Source: Azospirillum fermentarium (GTDB lineage Bacteria; Pseudomonadota; Alphaproteobacteria; Azospirillales; Azospirillaceae). Taken from it: DNA of 64,000 bases. Below, piece after piece: positions 8,406 through 17,062 of this stretch. The stretch covers positions 578,501 through 642,500 of the forward strand of contig NZ_JAOQNH010000003.1 of assembly GCF_025961205.1 (NCBI RefSeq), read 5' to 3'. Position numbers and translations under genes: made by a program. Each line of letters begins with the position of its first letter. Within the stretch, counting starts at the first letter, position 1. Under the pieces are notes generated by a model, which saw nothing but the letters and a program-made list of their open reading frames with translations, searched no databases and was not told the DNA's origin.

Positions 8406-8882
8406 ATGAGCGGCGATTTACGGGCACGACGGGTCGGGACCATCGGCATCCTGCTTCAGGACACCGCGCGGGCGTGGCGGCTGGCGCTCGACCGCCGGCT
8501 GCATCCGCTGGGTCTGAGCCAGGCGAAATGGCGCGCTCTGGTGCTGGTGAAGCGGCTGGGTGAGGGCATCGCGCAAAAGGAACTGGCCGAGCATCTGGGG
8601 GTGGAGGGGCCGACGCTCGTCCGCCTGCTCGACCGGCTGGAGGCGGACGGGTGGGTGGAGCGGCGGCTGTGCCCCGACGACCGCCGGGGCCGCCGCATCC
8701 ACCTGCTTCCCCGCGCACACGCCGTGCTGGCGCGGATCGAAGCCATCGCCATGGGCCTGCGTCACGAACTGCTGGCCGACGTCACCGACACGGATCTGGA
8801 GGCCATGGAACGGGCGCTGCTGTCCATCCGCCGCCGGGTGGACCATGCCGCGCACGGCCAGACCGGGGAGGGTCAGCCGTGA
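8406..8882 (+). CDS. MarR-family transcriptional regulator
   Basis: 158 aa. The winged-helix DNA-binding core is visible: LGLSQAKWRALVLVKRLGEG, then the recognition region KELAEHLGVEGPTLVRLLDRLEADGWVERR and the wing PDDRRGRRIHL. Its stop codon overlaps the start of the downstream MFS pump (GTGA), so regulator and pump are translationally coupled. MarR proteins usually repress their own operon and are released by small aromatic ligands. An AT-rich stretch with GATAGCGTGCTATT at about 8362-8375, just upstream, is a plausible operator. Confidence 0.9.
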   Translation: MSGDLRARRVGTIGILLQDTARAWRLALDRRLHPLGLSQAKWRALVLVKRLGEGIAQKELAEHLGVEGPTLVRLLDRLEADGWVERRLCPDDRRGRRIHLLPRAHAVLARIEAIAMGLRHELLADVTDTDLEAMERALLSIRRRVDHAAHGQTGEGQP

Positions 8883-10297
8883 GCGCCGCCAACGAACACG
8901 CCACCCGCCAGCACCCGGATTGGAAGGCCACCGCCGCCGCCATCGTCGGCACCGCGTCGGTGGTGATGGCGGCCACCATCCTGAACGTGGCGCTGGCGCC
9001 GCTGATGGGGGTGTTCGCGGTGGACCAGCCGACCATCCAATGGCTGGTCACCGGATTCCTGGCCGCCATGACCACCGCCATGCTGGTCAGCGCCTGGAGC
9101 GTGGAGCGGTTCGGCATCCGCGCCACCTACATCGCCGCCATGGCGGTGTTCGTCGTGGGATCGGTGATAGGGGCTGTGGCGCCGGGCATGGGCTGGCTGA
9201 TCGCCGCGCGGGTGCTGCAGGGGGCGGCGGCGGGGATCGTGCAGCCGCTGGGCATGCTGGTGGTGTTCCACGCCTTTCCGCCGGGGCAGCAGGGGCGGGG
9301 CTTCGGCCTCTATGGGCTGGGGGTGATCCTGTCGCCCGCCGCCGCCCCGGTGCTGGGGGGATTGCTGGTGGATCTGGTGTCGTGGCGGGCCACGTTCCTG
9401 GCCGCGGTGCCGTTCTGCCTGATGGGCATGGCGCTGGCCCGGGCCCATCTGCCGGGGCGGCACCCGTCGGAAACCCCGCCCCGCCCGCTGGACGTGGCGG
9501 GGCTGGTGCTGCTGGCCGGCACGCTGGCGGTGCTGCTGTGGGCGCTGTCCCGCGGCCTGCAGATCGGCTGGACCATCCCGGCGGTGCAGGGCGGGCTGGT
9601 GACCGGGGCCGTGGGGCTGGCCGCCTTCCTGGGGTGGGAGATGCGGTGCAAGGCGCCGCTGCTGAAACTGGCGGTGTTCCGCTCCGCCCCCTTCGTCGGC
9701 GGCTTTCTGCTGACGGTGGCGGTGGGGGGCGGGCTGTACGCCTCCACCTACCTCATCCCGCTCTATCTGCAGCAGGTGCTGGGGATGACGCCCAGCGGGG
9801 CGGGGCTGGTGCTGATGCCGGCGGGGCTGGCCATGGCCGCCACCTTCCCCTTTGCCGGGCGCATGGCCGACCGCCTGCCGCCGGCGGTGCCGGTGGTGCT
9901 GGGGGCGGCGCTGTTCGCCCTGTCCTGCGGGCTGCTGGCCATGGCCGGCGCCGGGCCGGCGGTGCCGTGGCTGGTGGTGTGGATTCTGCTGGGCCGGGTG
10001 GGGCTGGGCCTCATCATGCCTTCGGCCACCGCCGGATCGCTGGCCCGGCTGGACCGCGCCGACGTGCCACAGGCGTCGGGGGCGATGAATTTCGGGCGGC
10101 AGTTGGGCGGGTCGCTGTGCGTCAGCCTGATTTCCATCGTCTTCACCGCCGCCGCCGGCACCCACGCCGACGGCTTCGCCCTGCTGGACGCCGCCGGCCA
10201 GCGGCTGGCGCTGGCTCACGGGTATCAGGTGGCGTTCGCGGTGCTGGCCGTGGTGCAGGTGGTGGCGTTGGCGGCGCTGGGGCTGACGCGGCGGTAA
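8879..10297 (+). CDS. MFS multidrug efflux transporter, DHA2 (EmrB/QacA) type
   Basis: About 472 aa from a GTG that overlaps the marR stop. Roughly 14 hydrophobic segments are seen, the DHA2 count. The N-terminal half has the EmrB-like ATILNVALAPLM and QWLVTGF phrases and motif C-like LYGLGVILSPAAAPVLGG. It is an inner-membrane proton antiporter that exports lipophilic compounds. Operon partner is the MarR repressor. No EmrA-type adaptor is adjacent, so it would act alone or with a distant partner. Confidence 0.88.
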   Translation: MSAANEHATRQHPDWKATAAAIVGTASVVMAATILNVALAPLMGVFAVDQPTIQWLVTGFLAAMTTAMLVSAWSVERFGIRATYIAAMAVFVVGSVIGAVAPGMGWLIAARVLQGAAAGIVQPLGMLVVFHAFPPGQQGRGFGLYGLGVILSPAAAPVLGGLLVDLVSWRATFLAAVPFCLMGMALARAHLPGRHPSETPPRPLDVAGLVLLAGTLAVLLWALSRGLQIGWTIPAVQGGLVTGAVGLAAFLGWEMRCKAPLLKLAVFRSAPFVGGFLLTVAVGGGLYASTYLIPLYLQQVLGMTPSGAGLVLMPAGLAMAATFPFAGRMADRLPPAVPVVLGAALFALSCGLLAMAGAGPAVPWLVVWILLGRVGLGLIMPSATAGSLARLDRADVPQASGAMNFGRQLGGSLCVSLISIVFTAAAGTHADGFALLDAAGQRLALAHGYQVAFAVLAVVQVVALAALGLTRR

Positions 10298-10322
10298 AGC
10301 GGTGCTGCCGCCCCGGCCCCGC

Positions 10323-10417
10323 TTGGAGGCTGACGCCTCCAAACCTCCCCCTTTTTTATTGATAAAAAGAAAGGGGGTTTGGGGGACACCCCCAAACAGG
10401 TTTGGGCGGTAGCCCAA
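10323..10417. terminator. array of four hairpins between convergent MFS gene and nrdB
   Basis: Four consecutive inverted repeats fill the gap: TTGGAGGC/GCCTCCAA (10323-10342), a C5-T-rich/A-rich-G5 stem (10347-10377), TTTGGGGG/CCCCCAAA (10378-10396) and TTGGGC/GCCCAA (10402-10417). The second stem carries T and A tracts, so it can terminate transcription from both sides. Confidence 0.75.
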
Positions 10418-11497
10418 TCACCCCCCGCGCCGCTTGTCGAAAGAGGCCCACACCCCGTCCGGACCGTCCCACTGGCCGCGGCTGGCGCCCTTGGAATATT
10501 CGGTGGCGCGCTGTTCGAAGAAGTTGGCGTGCTCCACCCCGTTCAGGATCTCCACCAGCCAGGGCAGGGGATGGGGCTTCACCGCCTCGTACCCGCCGTC
10601 CACCGGCTTGAAATAGCCGTAGAGTGTGGGCAGGCGAAGCTGGGTCAGGCGCCAGTCGGCGATGTAGTGGACGTACGCGCGGATATCCTCCGCCCGCATC
10701 CCCGCCACGGGGCCGAGCGCGAAGGCCAGCTCGATGAAGCGTTCCTCCAGCCCCACCATGGTGCGGCAAACGTCCAGGATGTCGTCGCGCACCGCGGGCG
10801 TCAGGGCGCCGGTTTCGCGGTTCCATTCGTGAAACAGGCGGATGATGCCCTCGCAATGCAGGCTCTCGTCGCGCACCGACCACGTGACGATCTGGCCCAT
10901 CCCCTTCATCTTGTTGTGGCGGGGGAAGTTCAGCAGCATGGCGAAGCTGGCGAACAGGGCCATGCCCTCGGTGAAGGCGCCGAACATGGCCAGCGTGCGC
11001 GACACGTCGGCCACCGTGCCGGTGCCGAAACTGTGCATGTAATCGGCCTTGGCCCGCATCTCGGCATAGTCGCGGAAGGCGGCGAATTCCGTCTGCGGCA
11101 TGCCCAGCGTGGTCAGCAGCAGGGCATAGGCGTCGATGTGCACCGTCTCCATGTTGGTGAAGGCGGCCATCATCATCTGCACTTCCAGCGGCTGGAAGAT
11201 CGGCATGTAGCGTTTCAGGTAATTGTCGCTCACTTCCACGTCGCTCTGGGTGAAGAAGCGGAAGATCTGCGTCAGCAGGTTCCGTTCCCCGTCGCTGACG
11301 CGGGCGGAGGCCCAGTCCTTGATGTCCTCGCCCAGCGGCACTTCCTCGCCCATCCAATGGACCTGCTGCTGCTTTTTCCAATAGGCATAAGCCCACGGGT
11401 AGCGGTCCACATTGTAGGCGCCGGAGGCGTCGAGAAGCCCGACACGGCCCGTGCCGATCAGGGCGCGCGGATCCATGTGCGCAAGGGATGCGGTCAT
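10418..11497 (-). CDS. nrdB: ribonucleoside-diphosphate reductase, beta subunit (class I)
   Basis: 359 aa. The R2 subunit holds the di-iron/tyrosyl radical cofactor needed by NrdA. In the motif METVHIDAY the Glu, His and Tyr have the spacing of E115, H118 and Y122 of E. coli R2, so a radical tyrosine is present (not the Phe of class Ic). The second metal motif DESLHCEG supplies a further Glu/His pair. It starts 23 bp after the nrdA stop, so it is the second gene of a riboswitch-controlled nrdAB operon. The ATG at 11497 follows the nrdA end; longer frames would run into nrdA. Confidence 0.95.
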   Translation of the reverse strand: MTASLAHMDPRALIGTGRVGLLDASGAYNVDRYPWAYAYWKKQQQVHWMGEEVPLGEDIKDWASARVSDGERNLLTQIFRFFTQSDVEVSDNYLKRYMPIFQPLEVQMMMAAFTNMETVHIDAYALLLTTLGMPQTEFAAFRDYAEMRAKADYMHSFGTGTVADVSRTLAMFGAFTEGMALFASFAMLLNFPRHNKMKGMGQIVTWSVRDESLHCEGIIRLFHEWNRETGALTPAVRDDILDVCRTMVGLEERFIELAFALGPVAGMRAEDIRAYVHYIADWRLTQLRLPTLYGYFKPVDGGYEAVKPHPLPWLVEILNGVEHANFFEQRATEYSKGASRGQWDGPDGVWASFDKRRGG

Positions 11498-11520
11498 GAT
11501 GGGGTGTCCGTTGCCGGTGC

Positions 11521-13449
11521 TCACTGGCAGGCCAGGCATTCTTCGTAATCGGTGCGGGCGGGGGCGGCATCGGCGCCGCGGTCCCGGTTGCCGCCGGCAA
11601 AGGCCGCGCGCTGCACCGATTTGGACCGGCAGTAATACAGGCTTTTCAGCCCCCGCTCCCACGCGGTCCAATGCAGCATGTGCAGATCCCATTTGTCGAT
11701 GTCGCCCGGCAGGTAGAGGTTGATCGACTGGCTCTGGCAGACAAAGGGGGTGCGGTCGGCGGCGAAATCCACGATCCACCGCTGGTCGATTTCGAACGCG
11801 GTGCGGAACACCGCCTTTTCATCGTCGCTCAGCACGTCCAGATGCTGCACCGATCCTTCGTGCTCGATGATCGACTGCCACACCGCGGGCGTGTCGGCGC
11901 CGCGCCCGGCCAGCAGCCGTTCCAGATGCGGGTTGCGCACCGAGATCGACCCTGACAGGGTTTTGTGGGTGTAGATGTTGGCCGGGATCGGTTCGATGCA
12001 GGCGCTGGTGCCGCCGCAGATGATGCTGATGGACGCGGTGGGGGCGATGGCCAGCTTGTGGCTGAAGCGGGCGCGGATGTTGCGGTCGGCGGCGTCGGGG
12101 CAGGGGCCGCGCTCGTCGGCCAGCCGCACCGACGCGGCGTCGGCGGCCCGCCGGATGGTGCGGAAGAAGCGCAGGTTCCACGATTTCGCCAAAGCGCTTT
12201 CAAAGGGAATGCCGCGCGCCTGCAGGAACGAATGGAACCCCATCACCCCCAGCCCGACCGAGCGTTCACGCATGGCCGAGTAAACCGCACTCTCCATCCC
12301 CTCCGGTGCGTCTTCGATGAAGCGGGTCAGCACGTTGTCGAGGAAGCGCAGCACATCCTCCACCAGCGCGCCGTCGCCGCTCCACTGATCCCAGGTTTCC
12401 AGATTGAGGGAGGCGAGGCAGCACACCGCCGTGCGCTCGTTGCCCAGATGGTCGGTGCCGGTGGGCAGGGTGATTTCGCTGCACAGGTTGCTGGTGGTGA
12501 CGCGCAGCCCCAGATCCCGCTGGTGCCGGGGCAGCGCCCGGTTCACCGTGTCGCCGAACAGCAGATAGGGTTCGCCGGTCTGCAGCCGGGTTTCCAGGAT
12601 CTTCTGCCACAGTTGGCGGGCGCTCAGCGATTTCAGCACCTCCCCCGTCTTGGGGCTTTTCAGGAGGAAGGGGGTGTCGCCGCGCACCGCCTCCATGAAC
12701 GCATCGGTGATGACCACGGCGTGGTGCAGGTTCAGGCTCTTGCGGTTGAAATCGCCCGAGGACTTGCGGATCTCCAGAAACTCCTCGATTTCCGGGTGGT
12801 GGATGTCGAGATAGACCGCCGCCGACCCGCGGCGCAGCGACCCCTGGCTGATGGCCAGCGTCAGGCTGTCCATCACCCGGATGAACGGGATGATGCCCGA
12901 GGTGGTGCCGCAGCCCTTCACCGGCTCGCCGATGGACCGCACCCCGCCCCAATAGGTGCCGATGCCGCCGCCGTTGGACGCCAGCCGCACGTTCTCGTTC
13001 CACACGCCGACGATGCCGTCCAGCGAATCCGGCACCGCGTTGAGGAAGCATGAAATGGGCAGGCCGCGGGAGGTGCCGCCGTTGCTGAGAACCGGTGTCG
13101 CCGGCATGAACCACAGCCGCGACATGGCGTCATAGATCCGCTGGGCGTGGGCGGCATCGTCGGCATAGGCCGCGGCCACGCGGGCGAACAGATCCTGATA
13201 GCTTTCACCGGGGAGCAGATAGCGGTCGTCCAGCGTCGCCTTGCCGAACGCGGTCAGGAGCGCGTCGCGGCTGCGGTCGATGCCCACCACCGTGGGGGAC
13301 GGCGGCGTCCAGCGTTCCAGCGGCGCGCGGGTGACCGCCCGGTCCAGCGGGCGCGGGGGCAGGGCCACCAGATTGCCGTGATCGTCGAAATCCCGGCCAA
13401 AGCTGTACGGGGTGGCCGTCTGGGCGGTGGGCAAGGCAAGCGCCGGCAT
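11521..13449 (-). CDS. nrdA: ribonucleoside-diphosphate reductase, alpha subunit (class I)
   Basis: 642 aa. This catalytic R1 subunit reduces ribonucleotides to deoxyribonucleotides under aerobic conditions. Family landmarks include NGGGIGTYWGGVRSIGEP, the substrate-site NLCSEITLPT with its active-site Cys, and a C-terminal redox pair in YEECLACQ. The protein is shorter than E. coli NrdA (about 760 aa) and has no clear N-terminal ATP-cone, so dATP feedback inhibition through a cone is not expected. A cobalamin riboswitch and a promoter lie upstream. Confidence 0.94.
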   Translation of the reverse strand: MPALALPTAQTATPYSFGRDFDDHGNLVALPPRPLDRAVTRAPLERWTPPSPTVVGIDRSRDALLTAFGKATLDDRYLLPGESYQDLFARVAAAYADDAAHAQRIYDAMSRLWFMPATPVLSNGGTSRGLPISCFLNAVPDSLDGIVGVWNENVRLASNGGGIGTYWGGVRSIGEPVKGCGTTSGIIPFIRVMDSLTLAISQGSLRRGSAAVYLDIHHPEIEEFLEIRKSSGDFNRKSLNLHHAVVITDAFMEAVRGDTPFLLKSPKTGEVLKSLSARQLWQKILETRLQTGEPYLLFGDTVNRALPRHQRDLGLRVTTSNLCSEITLPTGTDHLGNERTAVCCLASLNLETWDQWSGDGALVEDVLRFLDNVLTRFIEDAPEGMESAVYSAMRERSVGLGVMGFHSFLQARGIPFESALAKSWNLRFFRTIRRAADAASVRLADERGPCPDAADRNIRARFSHKLAIAPTASISIICGGTSACIEPIPANIYTHKTLSGSISVRNPHLERLLAGRGADTPAVWQSIIEHEGSVQHLDVLSDDEKAVFRTAFEIDQRWIVDFAADRTPFVCQSQSINLYLPGDIDKWDLHMLHWTAWERGLKSLYYCRSKSVQRAAFAGGNRDRGADAAPARTDYEECLACQ

Positions 13450-13574
13450 CGGTGGTCATCCTGTCGTGGGGTTGGACGGGACGCACGGCAAGCACGGCTG
13501 CGGATGTGGGCCACGGGGATGGCGCACAGGCGCAAGCGCACCACCGGGACACCCCGCCCGTGGACGTTCGTTCG

Positions 13575-13760
13575 GTTACGGCAGGTCTCCTGGCTTGCGG
13601 GTCACAGCACGTCCGTCCGGCCTTCCCAGCGCCCGAGGGGCGCCAGTGACACGAAAACGGCGGACACGCTCTCCGCTTACAGTTGCGGGGGCAGCGCCGG
13701 CATCGTTCCCGGACGGGGACTCACCGGCTTCCCTCTTAGCCCTGTATCTTGTTGGATGCA
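13575..13760 (-). ncRNA. cobalamin (B12) riboswitch upstream of nrdAB
   Basis: Read on the minus strand, the region shows the conserved parts of the class-I cobalamin aptamer in order: GGGAAGCCGGTGAGTCCCC, then GCTGCCCCCGCAACTGTAAG, a distal GGGAAGGCCGGAC segment, and the terminal B12-box relative AAGCCAGGAGACCTGCC. It is oriented toward nrdA, whose start lies about 125 bp beyond. Family knowledge: B12 binding normally switches the downstream gene off. This would silence the B12-independent reductase when a B12-dependent class II enzyme (nrdJ, not in this window) can work. Confidence 0.93.
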
Positions 13761-13779
13761 GGGAACCATAACGCTAAAT

Positions 13780-13808
13780 ATGGTATGTCATGGAAACGGG
13801 GGCGTCAA
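13780..13808 (-). promoter_or_regulatory. sigma-70 type promoter for the nrdAB riboswitch transcript
   Basis: On the minus strand TTGACG (-35, 13803-13808) and TACCAT (-10, 13780-13785) are separated by 17 bp. A start near 13773 would place the aptamer about 15 nt into the transcript. The -35 box lies inside the hairpin at 13793-13834. Confidence 0.6.
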
Positions 13809-13834
13809 GATCTTCTCTTGAGCGCCCCCGTTTC
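13793..13834. terminator. long hairpin downstream of the aldo/keto reductase gene
   Basis: Arms GAAACGGGGGCG and CGCCCCCGTTTC, extended inward by CAAGA/TCTTG, form a long stem. It lies about 50 nt beyond the aldo/keto reductase stop (minus strand) and just upstream of the nrd promoter, so it insulates nrdAB from readthrough. Confidence 0.6.
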
Positions 13835-13884
13835 ACACCGCGTGTGTTGCCTCAATGGCGGCGGAATGTCAATTCCGCGTCATC

Positions 13885-14709
13885 TCAATCCCACACCGGC
13901 GCCAGCCCGGCGGGGCTGACCAGCCGCCCGTCCGGCGTGGCAAGGGCGTGGATGGCGGCCATATCCTCCGGCGGCAGGGTAAAATCGAAAATGGCGGCGT
14001 TTTCCGCCGCGCGCGCAGCACTCACCGTCTTGGACAGGGCGACGACGCCGGGCTGCTGCACCAGCCAGCGCAGCACCACCTGGGCCACCGTCCGGCCGTG
14101 GCGGGCGGCGACGGCCCGAAGCCGTTCGTCGGCCAGGACTTTGCCGTCGGCCATGGCGTAATAGGCGGTGACGGCCATGCCCGCCGCGCGCGCCGCGCCG
14201 ATCACCGCCGTCTGGTCGAGATAGGGGTGGTATTCGATCTGGTTGGTCACCAGCGGGGCGGCGGACAGGCGCCCGGCCTCGGCCATCAGGGCGGTGGAGA
14301 AGTTGGACACGCCGATGTGGCGCACCTTGCCCGCCTGCCGCACGGCGTTCAGCGCGCCGATCTGCTCGGCCAGCGGCACATCCGCGTTGGGCCAGTGGAG
14401 CAGCAGCAGGTCCACGTAATCGGTGCCCAGCTTGCGCAGGCTCTCATCGACCGAGGCGTGGAAGGCGCTGTCCCGGTAATTCTTCACCCACACCTTGGTG
14501 GTCAGGAAGATGTCGCCGCGGGGAACGCCGGACGCCGCGATGCCGGCGCCCACCGCATCCTCGTTGCCGTAGATCTGGGCGGTGTCGATGTGGCGGTAGC
14601 CGAGAGCGAGGACGGCGGGCACCATGCGGGCGGTGTCGGGCCCCGGCATGCGGAAGGTGCCGAAGCCCAGGGCCGGAATGGCGGCGCCGTTGGCGGTGAC
14701 GGTGTGCAT
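13885..14709 (-). CDS. aldo/keto reductase (2,5-diketo-D-gluconate reductase type)
   Basis: 274 aa TIM-barrel NADPH-dependent oxidoreductase. The catalytic tetrad is visible: D42 and Y47 in DTAQIYGNE, K72 in TTKVW and H105 in LLLHWP. The sequence pattern (GFGTFRMPG, VSNFSTALM, NQIEYHPYL) matches the short bacterial DkgA/DkgB branch, which reduces 2,5-diketogluconate, methylglyoxal and other carbonyls. The start at 14709 gives MHTVTANG, the family N-terminus. It lies 28 bp after the MFS gene on the same strand, so the two may be co-expressed. Substrate cannot be told from sequence. Confidence 0.9.
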   Translation of the reverse strand: MHTVTANGAAIPALGFGTFRMPGPDTARMVPAVLALGYRHIDTAQIYGNEDAVGAGIAASGVPRGDIFLTTKVWVKNYRDSAFHASVDESLRKLGTDYVDLLLLHWPNADVPLAEQIGALNAVRQAGKVRHIGVSNFSTALMAEAGRLSAAPLVTNQIEYHPYLDQTAVIGAARAAGMAVTAYYAMADGKVLADERLRAVAARHGRTVAQVVLRWLVQQPGVVALSKTVSAARAAENAAIFDFTLPPEDMAAIHALATPDGRLVSPAGLAPVWD

Positions 14710-14737
14710 GGACGAAATTCCTTCTTCGCGTCTTTGA

Positions 14738-15922
14738 TCAGGCGGTACGGAGAATGGGCCGGGCCGCCCGGCTGTCGAGGGCACCGCTCCACAGGGTCAG
14801 CACCAGCGCACCGGCCACCATGATCCCGCCGACCCACGGTGTGGACCCCAGCCCCAGGGGGGATGCGGCCACCAGACCGCCGATCCACGCCCCCAGCGCG
14901 ATGCCCAGGTTGAAGGCGGCGATGTTGAGGGCGGACGCCGTGTCCACCGCACCGGGGCGGTGCCGCTGGGCCAGTTGCACCACATAGAGCTGCAGCCCCG
15001 GCACGTTGGCGAACGACAGGAAGCCCAGGGCCGTCAGCGTGACAAGCGCCGGCACCGCCGACACCTGCGTCACCGTGAACAGCACCAGCACGGCGGCCTG
15101 CGCCAGGAACAGCCCGGCCAGCGCCTTCACCGGGTTGCGGTCGGCGATGCGCCCGCCCAGCAGGTTGCCCGCGGCGATGGCCGCGCCATAGAGGATGAGG
15201 ATCAGGCTGACGTGGGACGCGGCGAAGCCGGTGATCGTCTCCAGGGTCGTCGCCAGATAGGTGAAGGTGACGAAGGTGCCGCCGTAGCCCAGCGCCGTCA
15301 TGCCGAACACCAGCAGGAGCCGCCCCGACCCCAGCACCCGAACCTGATCGAGGAGGGAGGCCGGCGGCGCCTTGCGCAGCCCGGCGGGCAGCAGCACGGC
15401 GATGCCGGCGAAGGCGATCAGGCCCAGACCGGCCACCGCCCAGAAGGTGGCCCGCCACCCCAGCGTCTGGCCGATGAAGGTGCCGAGCGGCACGCCGGTG
15501 ACGATGGCCACCGTCAGCCCCATGAACATCAGCGCGATGGCCGACGCGCGGCGGTCCGCCGGCACCAGCCCGGCGGCGATGGTGGCCCCGACGGAGAAAA
15601 ACACCCCGTGGGCAAAGGCCGACAGCACGCGGGCCACCAGCAGCGTCTCGTACGATGCGCTGAGGGCCGCCAGGCTGTTGCCGGCGATGAACAGCAGCAT
15701 CAGACCCAGCAGCAGCGGCTTGCGCTCCACCCGGCCGGTCAATGCGGTGAGCACCGGCGCGCCGACGGTGACGCCCAGGGCATAGACCGACACGATCAGC
15801 CCGGCCAGCGGCAGGGTGATGGCAAGATCCGCTGCCACGGACGGCAGCAGGCCGACCACGACGAATTCCGTCGTTCCGATCGCATAGGCCGCGATGGTCA
15901 AGGCATAGAGTGCGAGAGGCAT
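14738..15922 (-). CDS. MFS transporter, DHA1 family (AraJ/YdhP-like)
   Basis: 394 aa with about 12 hydrophobic segments. The N-terminus reads LALTIAAYAIGTTEFVVVGLLP, typical of AraJ/YdhP/PbuE-like exporters. The ATG at 15922 is chosen because AAGGA lies 8 nt upstream; an ATG three codons earlier overlaps that site. It is divergent from the LysR gene and followed by the aldo/keto reductase, forming a LysR-controlled export/reduction unit. Export of sugars, purines or drugs are all possible for this subfamily. Confidence 0.88.
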   Translation of the reverse strand: MPLALYALTIAAYAIGTTEFVVVGLLPSVAADLAITLPLAGLIVSVYALGVTVGAPVLTALTGRVERKPLLLGLMLLFIAGNSLAALSASYETLLVARVLSAFAHGVFFSVGATIAAGLVPADRRASAIALMFMGLTVAIVTGVPLGTFIGQTLGWRATFWAVAGLGLIAFAGIAVLLPAGLRKAPPASLLDQVRVLGSGRLLLVFGMTALGYGGTFVTFTYLATTLETITGFAASHVSLILILYGAAIAAGNLLGGRIADRNPVKALAGLFLAQAAVLVLFTVTQVSAVPALVTLTALGFLSFANVPGLQLYVVQLAQRHRPGAVDTASALNIAAFNLGIALGAWIGGLVAASPLGLGSTPWVGGIMVAGALVLTLWSGALDSRAARPILRTA

Positions 15923-15996
15923 GAGAGACATCCTTGCGGGACTGAGGGTGCCCCTCAAGATGCCCTCCACCCCACCGCGGCAGTAGCCGGGCCGGA

Positions 15997-16013
15997 TTCA
16001 CAAGACCTGTGAA
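15997..16013. promoter_or_regulatory. probable LysR operator between MFS and lysR genes
   Basis: TTCACA-AGACC-TGTGAA is a perfect 6-bp inverted repeat in the 152-bp divergent region and contains the T-N11-A core typical of LysR-type sites. Position between the divergent starts suits autoregulation plus control of the MFS gene. Confidence 0.55.
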
Positions 16014-16074
16014 TTGAATTCTGCAATCCGGCAGCTATAGTGGAATACAGTTTTCATCACCAGGGGCGGCCCCC

Positions 16075-17022
16075 ATGGATACCCGCAGCGGCGAGATGGG
16101 CGTGTTCATCGCCGTGGCCGAAGCCGGCAGCTTTTCCGCCGCCGGGCGCAAGGTGGGGCTGACCCCCTCGGCGGTGGGCAAGCTGGTGGGGCGGATCGAG
16201 GACCGGCTGGGGGCCGCACTGTTCGTGCGCTCCACCCGCACCCTGCACCTGACGGCGGAAGGGGCGCTGTATCTGGAGCGGGCGCGCCGCATCCTGGCCG
16301 ACATGGACGACACGGAACGGCTGATCGCCACCGGCGCGGGGGCACAGCCGCGCGGGCGGCTGCGGGTCAGCGCGTCGGTGGGGTTCGGCGAATGCTGCCT
16401 GCTGCCGCGGGTGCCGGATTTCCTGGCGCTTTATCCCCAGGTCGAGCTGGATGTGTCGCTGACCGACGCGGTGATTGATCTGGTGGACGGCACCACCGAC
16501 GTGGCGCTGCGCTCCGGCCCCTTGCGGGATTCGGCGCTGAAGGCGCGCAAGCTGCTGGAATCCCGGCGGGTGATCGTGGCCGCCCCCGATTACCTGCAGC
16601 GCCGCGGCGTGCCGGTCCACCCGCCGGATCTGCGGCATCACAACTGCCTGCGCTTCAACTTCCGCCGCAGCCTGGACGAATGGCCGTTCCGCGATCCCGG
16701 CAGCGGCGAGCCGTACACCCTGGCCGTCACCGGCAACGCCCACGGCAGCAACGGCGTGATCCTGCGCCATCTGGCGCTGCGCGGGCTGGGTCTGGTGCGG
16801 CTGGGCGCCTTTCACGTGGCGGCGGACGTGGCCGCCGGGCGGCTGATACCGGTGCTGGAGGACCACAACGCCGGAGACATCGAGATGGTCCATGCCGTCT
16901 ATGTGGGCCACGACCATCTGGCCGTGCGCATCCGCGCCTTCGTCGATTTCCTGGCCGGCGCCATTGGACGGGAGCGGGCGGACAGGAGCGGGCTTGAGTC
17001 CCCCCGCGCCACTGGGTCATGA
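16075..17022 (+). CDS. LysR-family transcriptional regulator
   Basis: 315 aa. The N-terminal winged helix-turn-helix spans about residues 5-62 (FIAVAEAGSFSAAGRKVGLTPSAVGKLVGRIEDRLGAALF, shown here only as a landmark of the fold: helix, turn at GLTPSAVG, recognition helix). The effector-binding domain follows (about 90-295). This belongs to the AaeR/DmlR-like branch. It is transcribed away from the MFS/aldo-keto reductase pair and probably activates or represses them through the dyad at 15997-16013. Confidence 0.9.
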   Translation: MDTRSGEMGVFIAVAEAGSFSAAGRKVGLTPSAVGKLVGRIEDRLGAALFVRSTRTLHLTAEGALYLERARRILADMDDTERLIATGAGAQPRGRLRVSASVGFGECCLLPRVPDFLALYPQVELDVSLTDAVIDLVDGTTDVALRSGPLRDSALKARKLLESRRVIVAAPDYLQRRGVPVHPPDLRHHNCLRFNFRRSLDEWPFRDPGSGEPYTLAVTGNAHGSNGVILRHLALRGLGLVRLGAFHVAADVAAGRLIPVLEDHNAGDIEMVHAVYVGHDHLAVRIRAFVDFLAGAIGRERADRSGLESPRATGS

Positions 17023-17062
17023 TCGGAGACCTTCCGCCGATTCCGCAAGGACAGCCCGCCCG

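Noticed and set aside
10347-10377. insertion-sequence end
   Set aside because: Although C- and G-runs form inverted repeats, there is no transposase or target duplication; a terminator explains it better.
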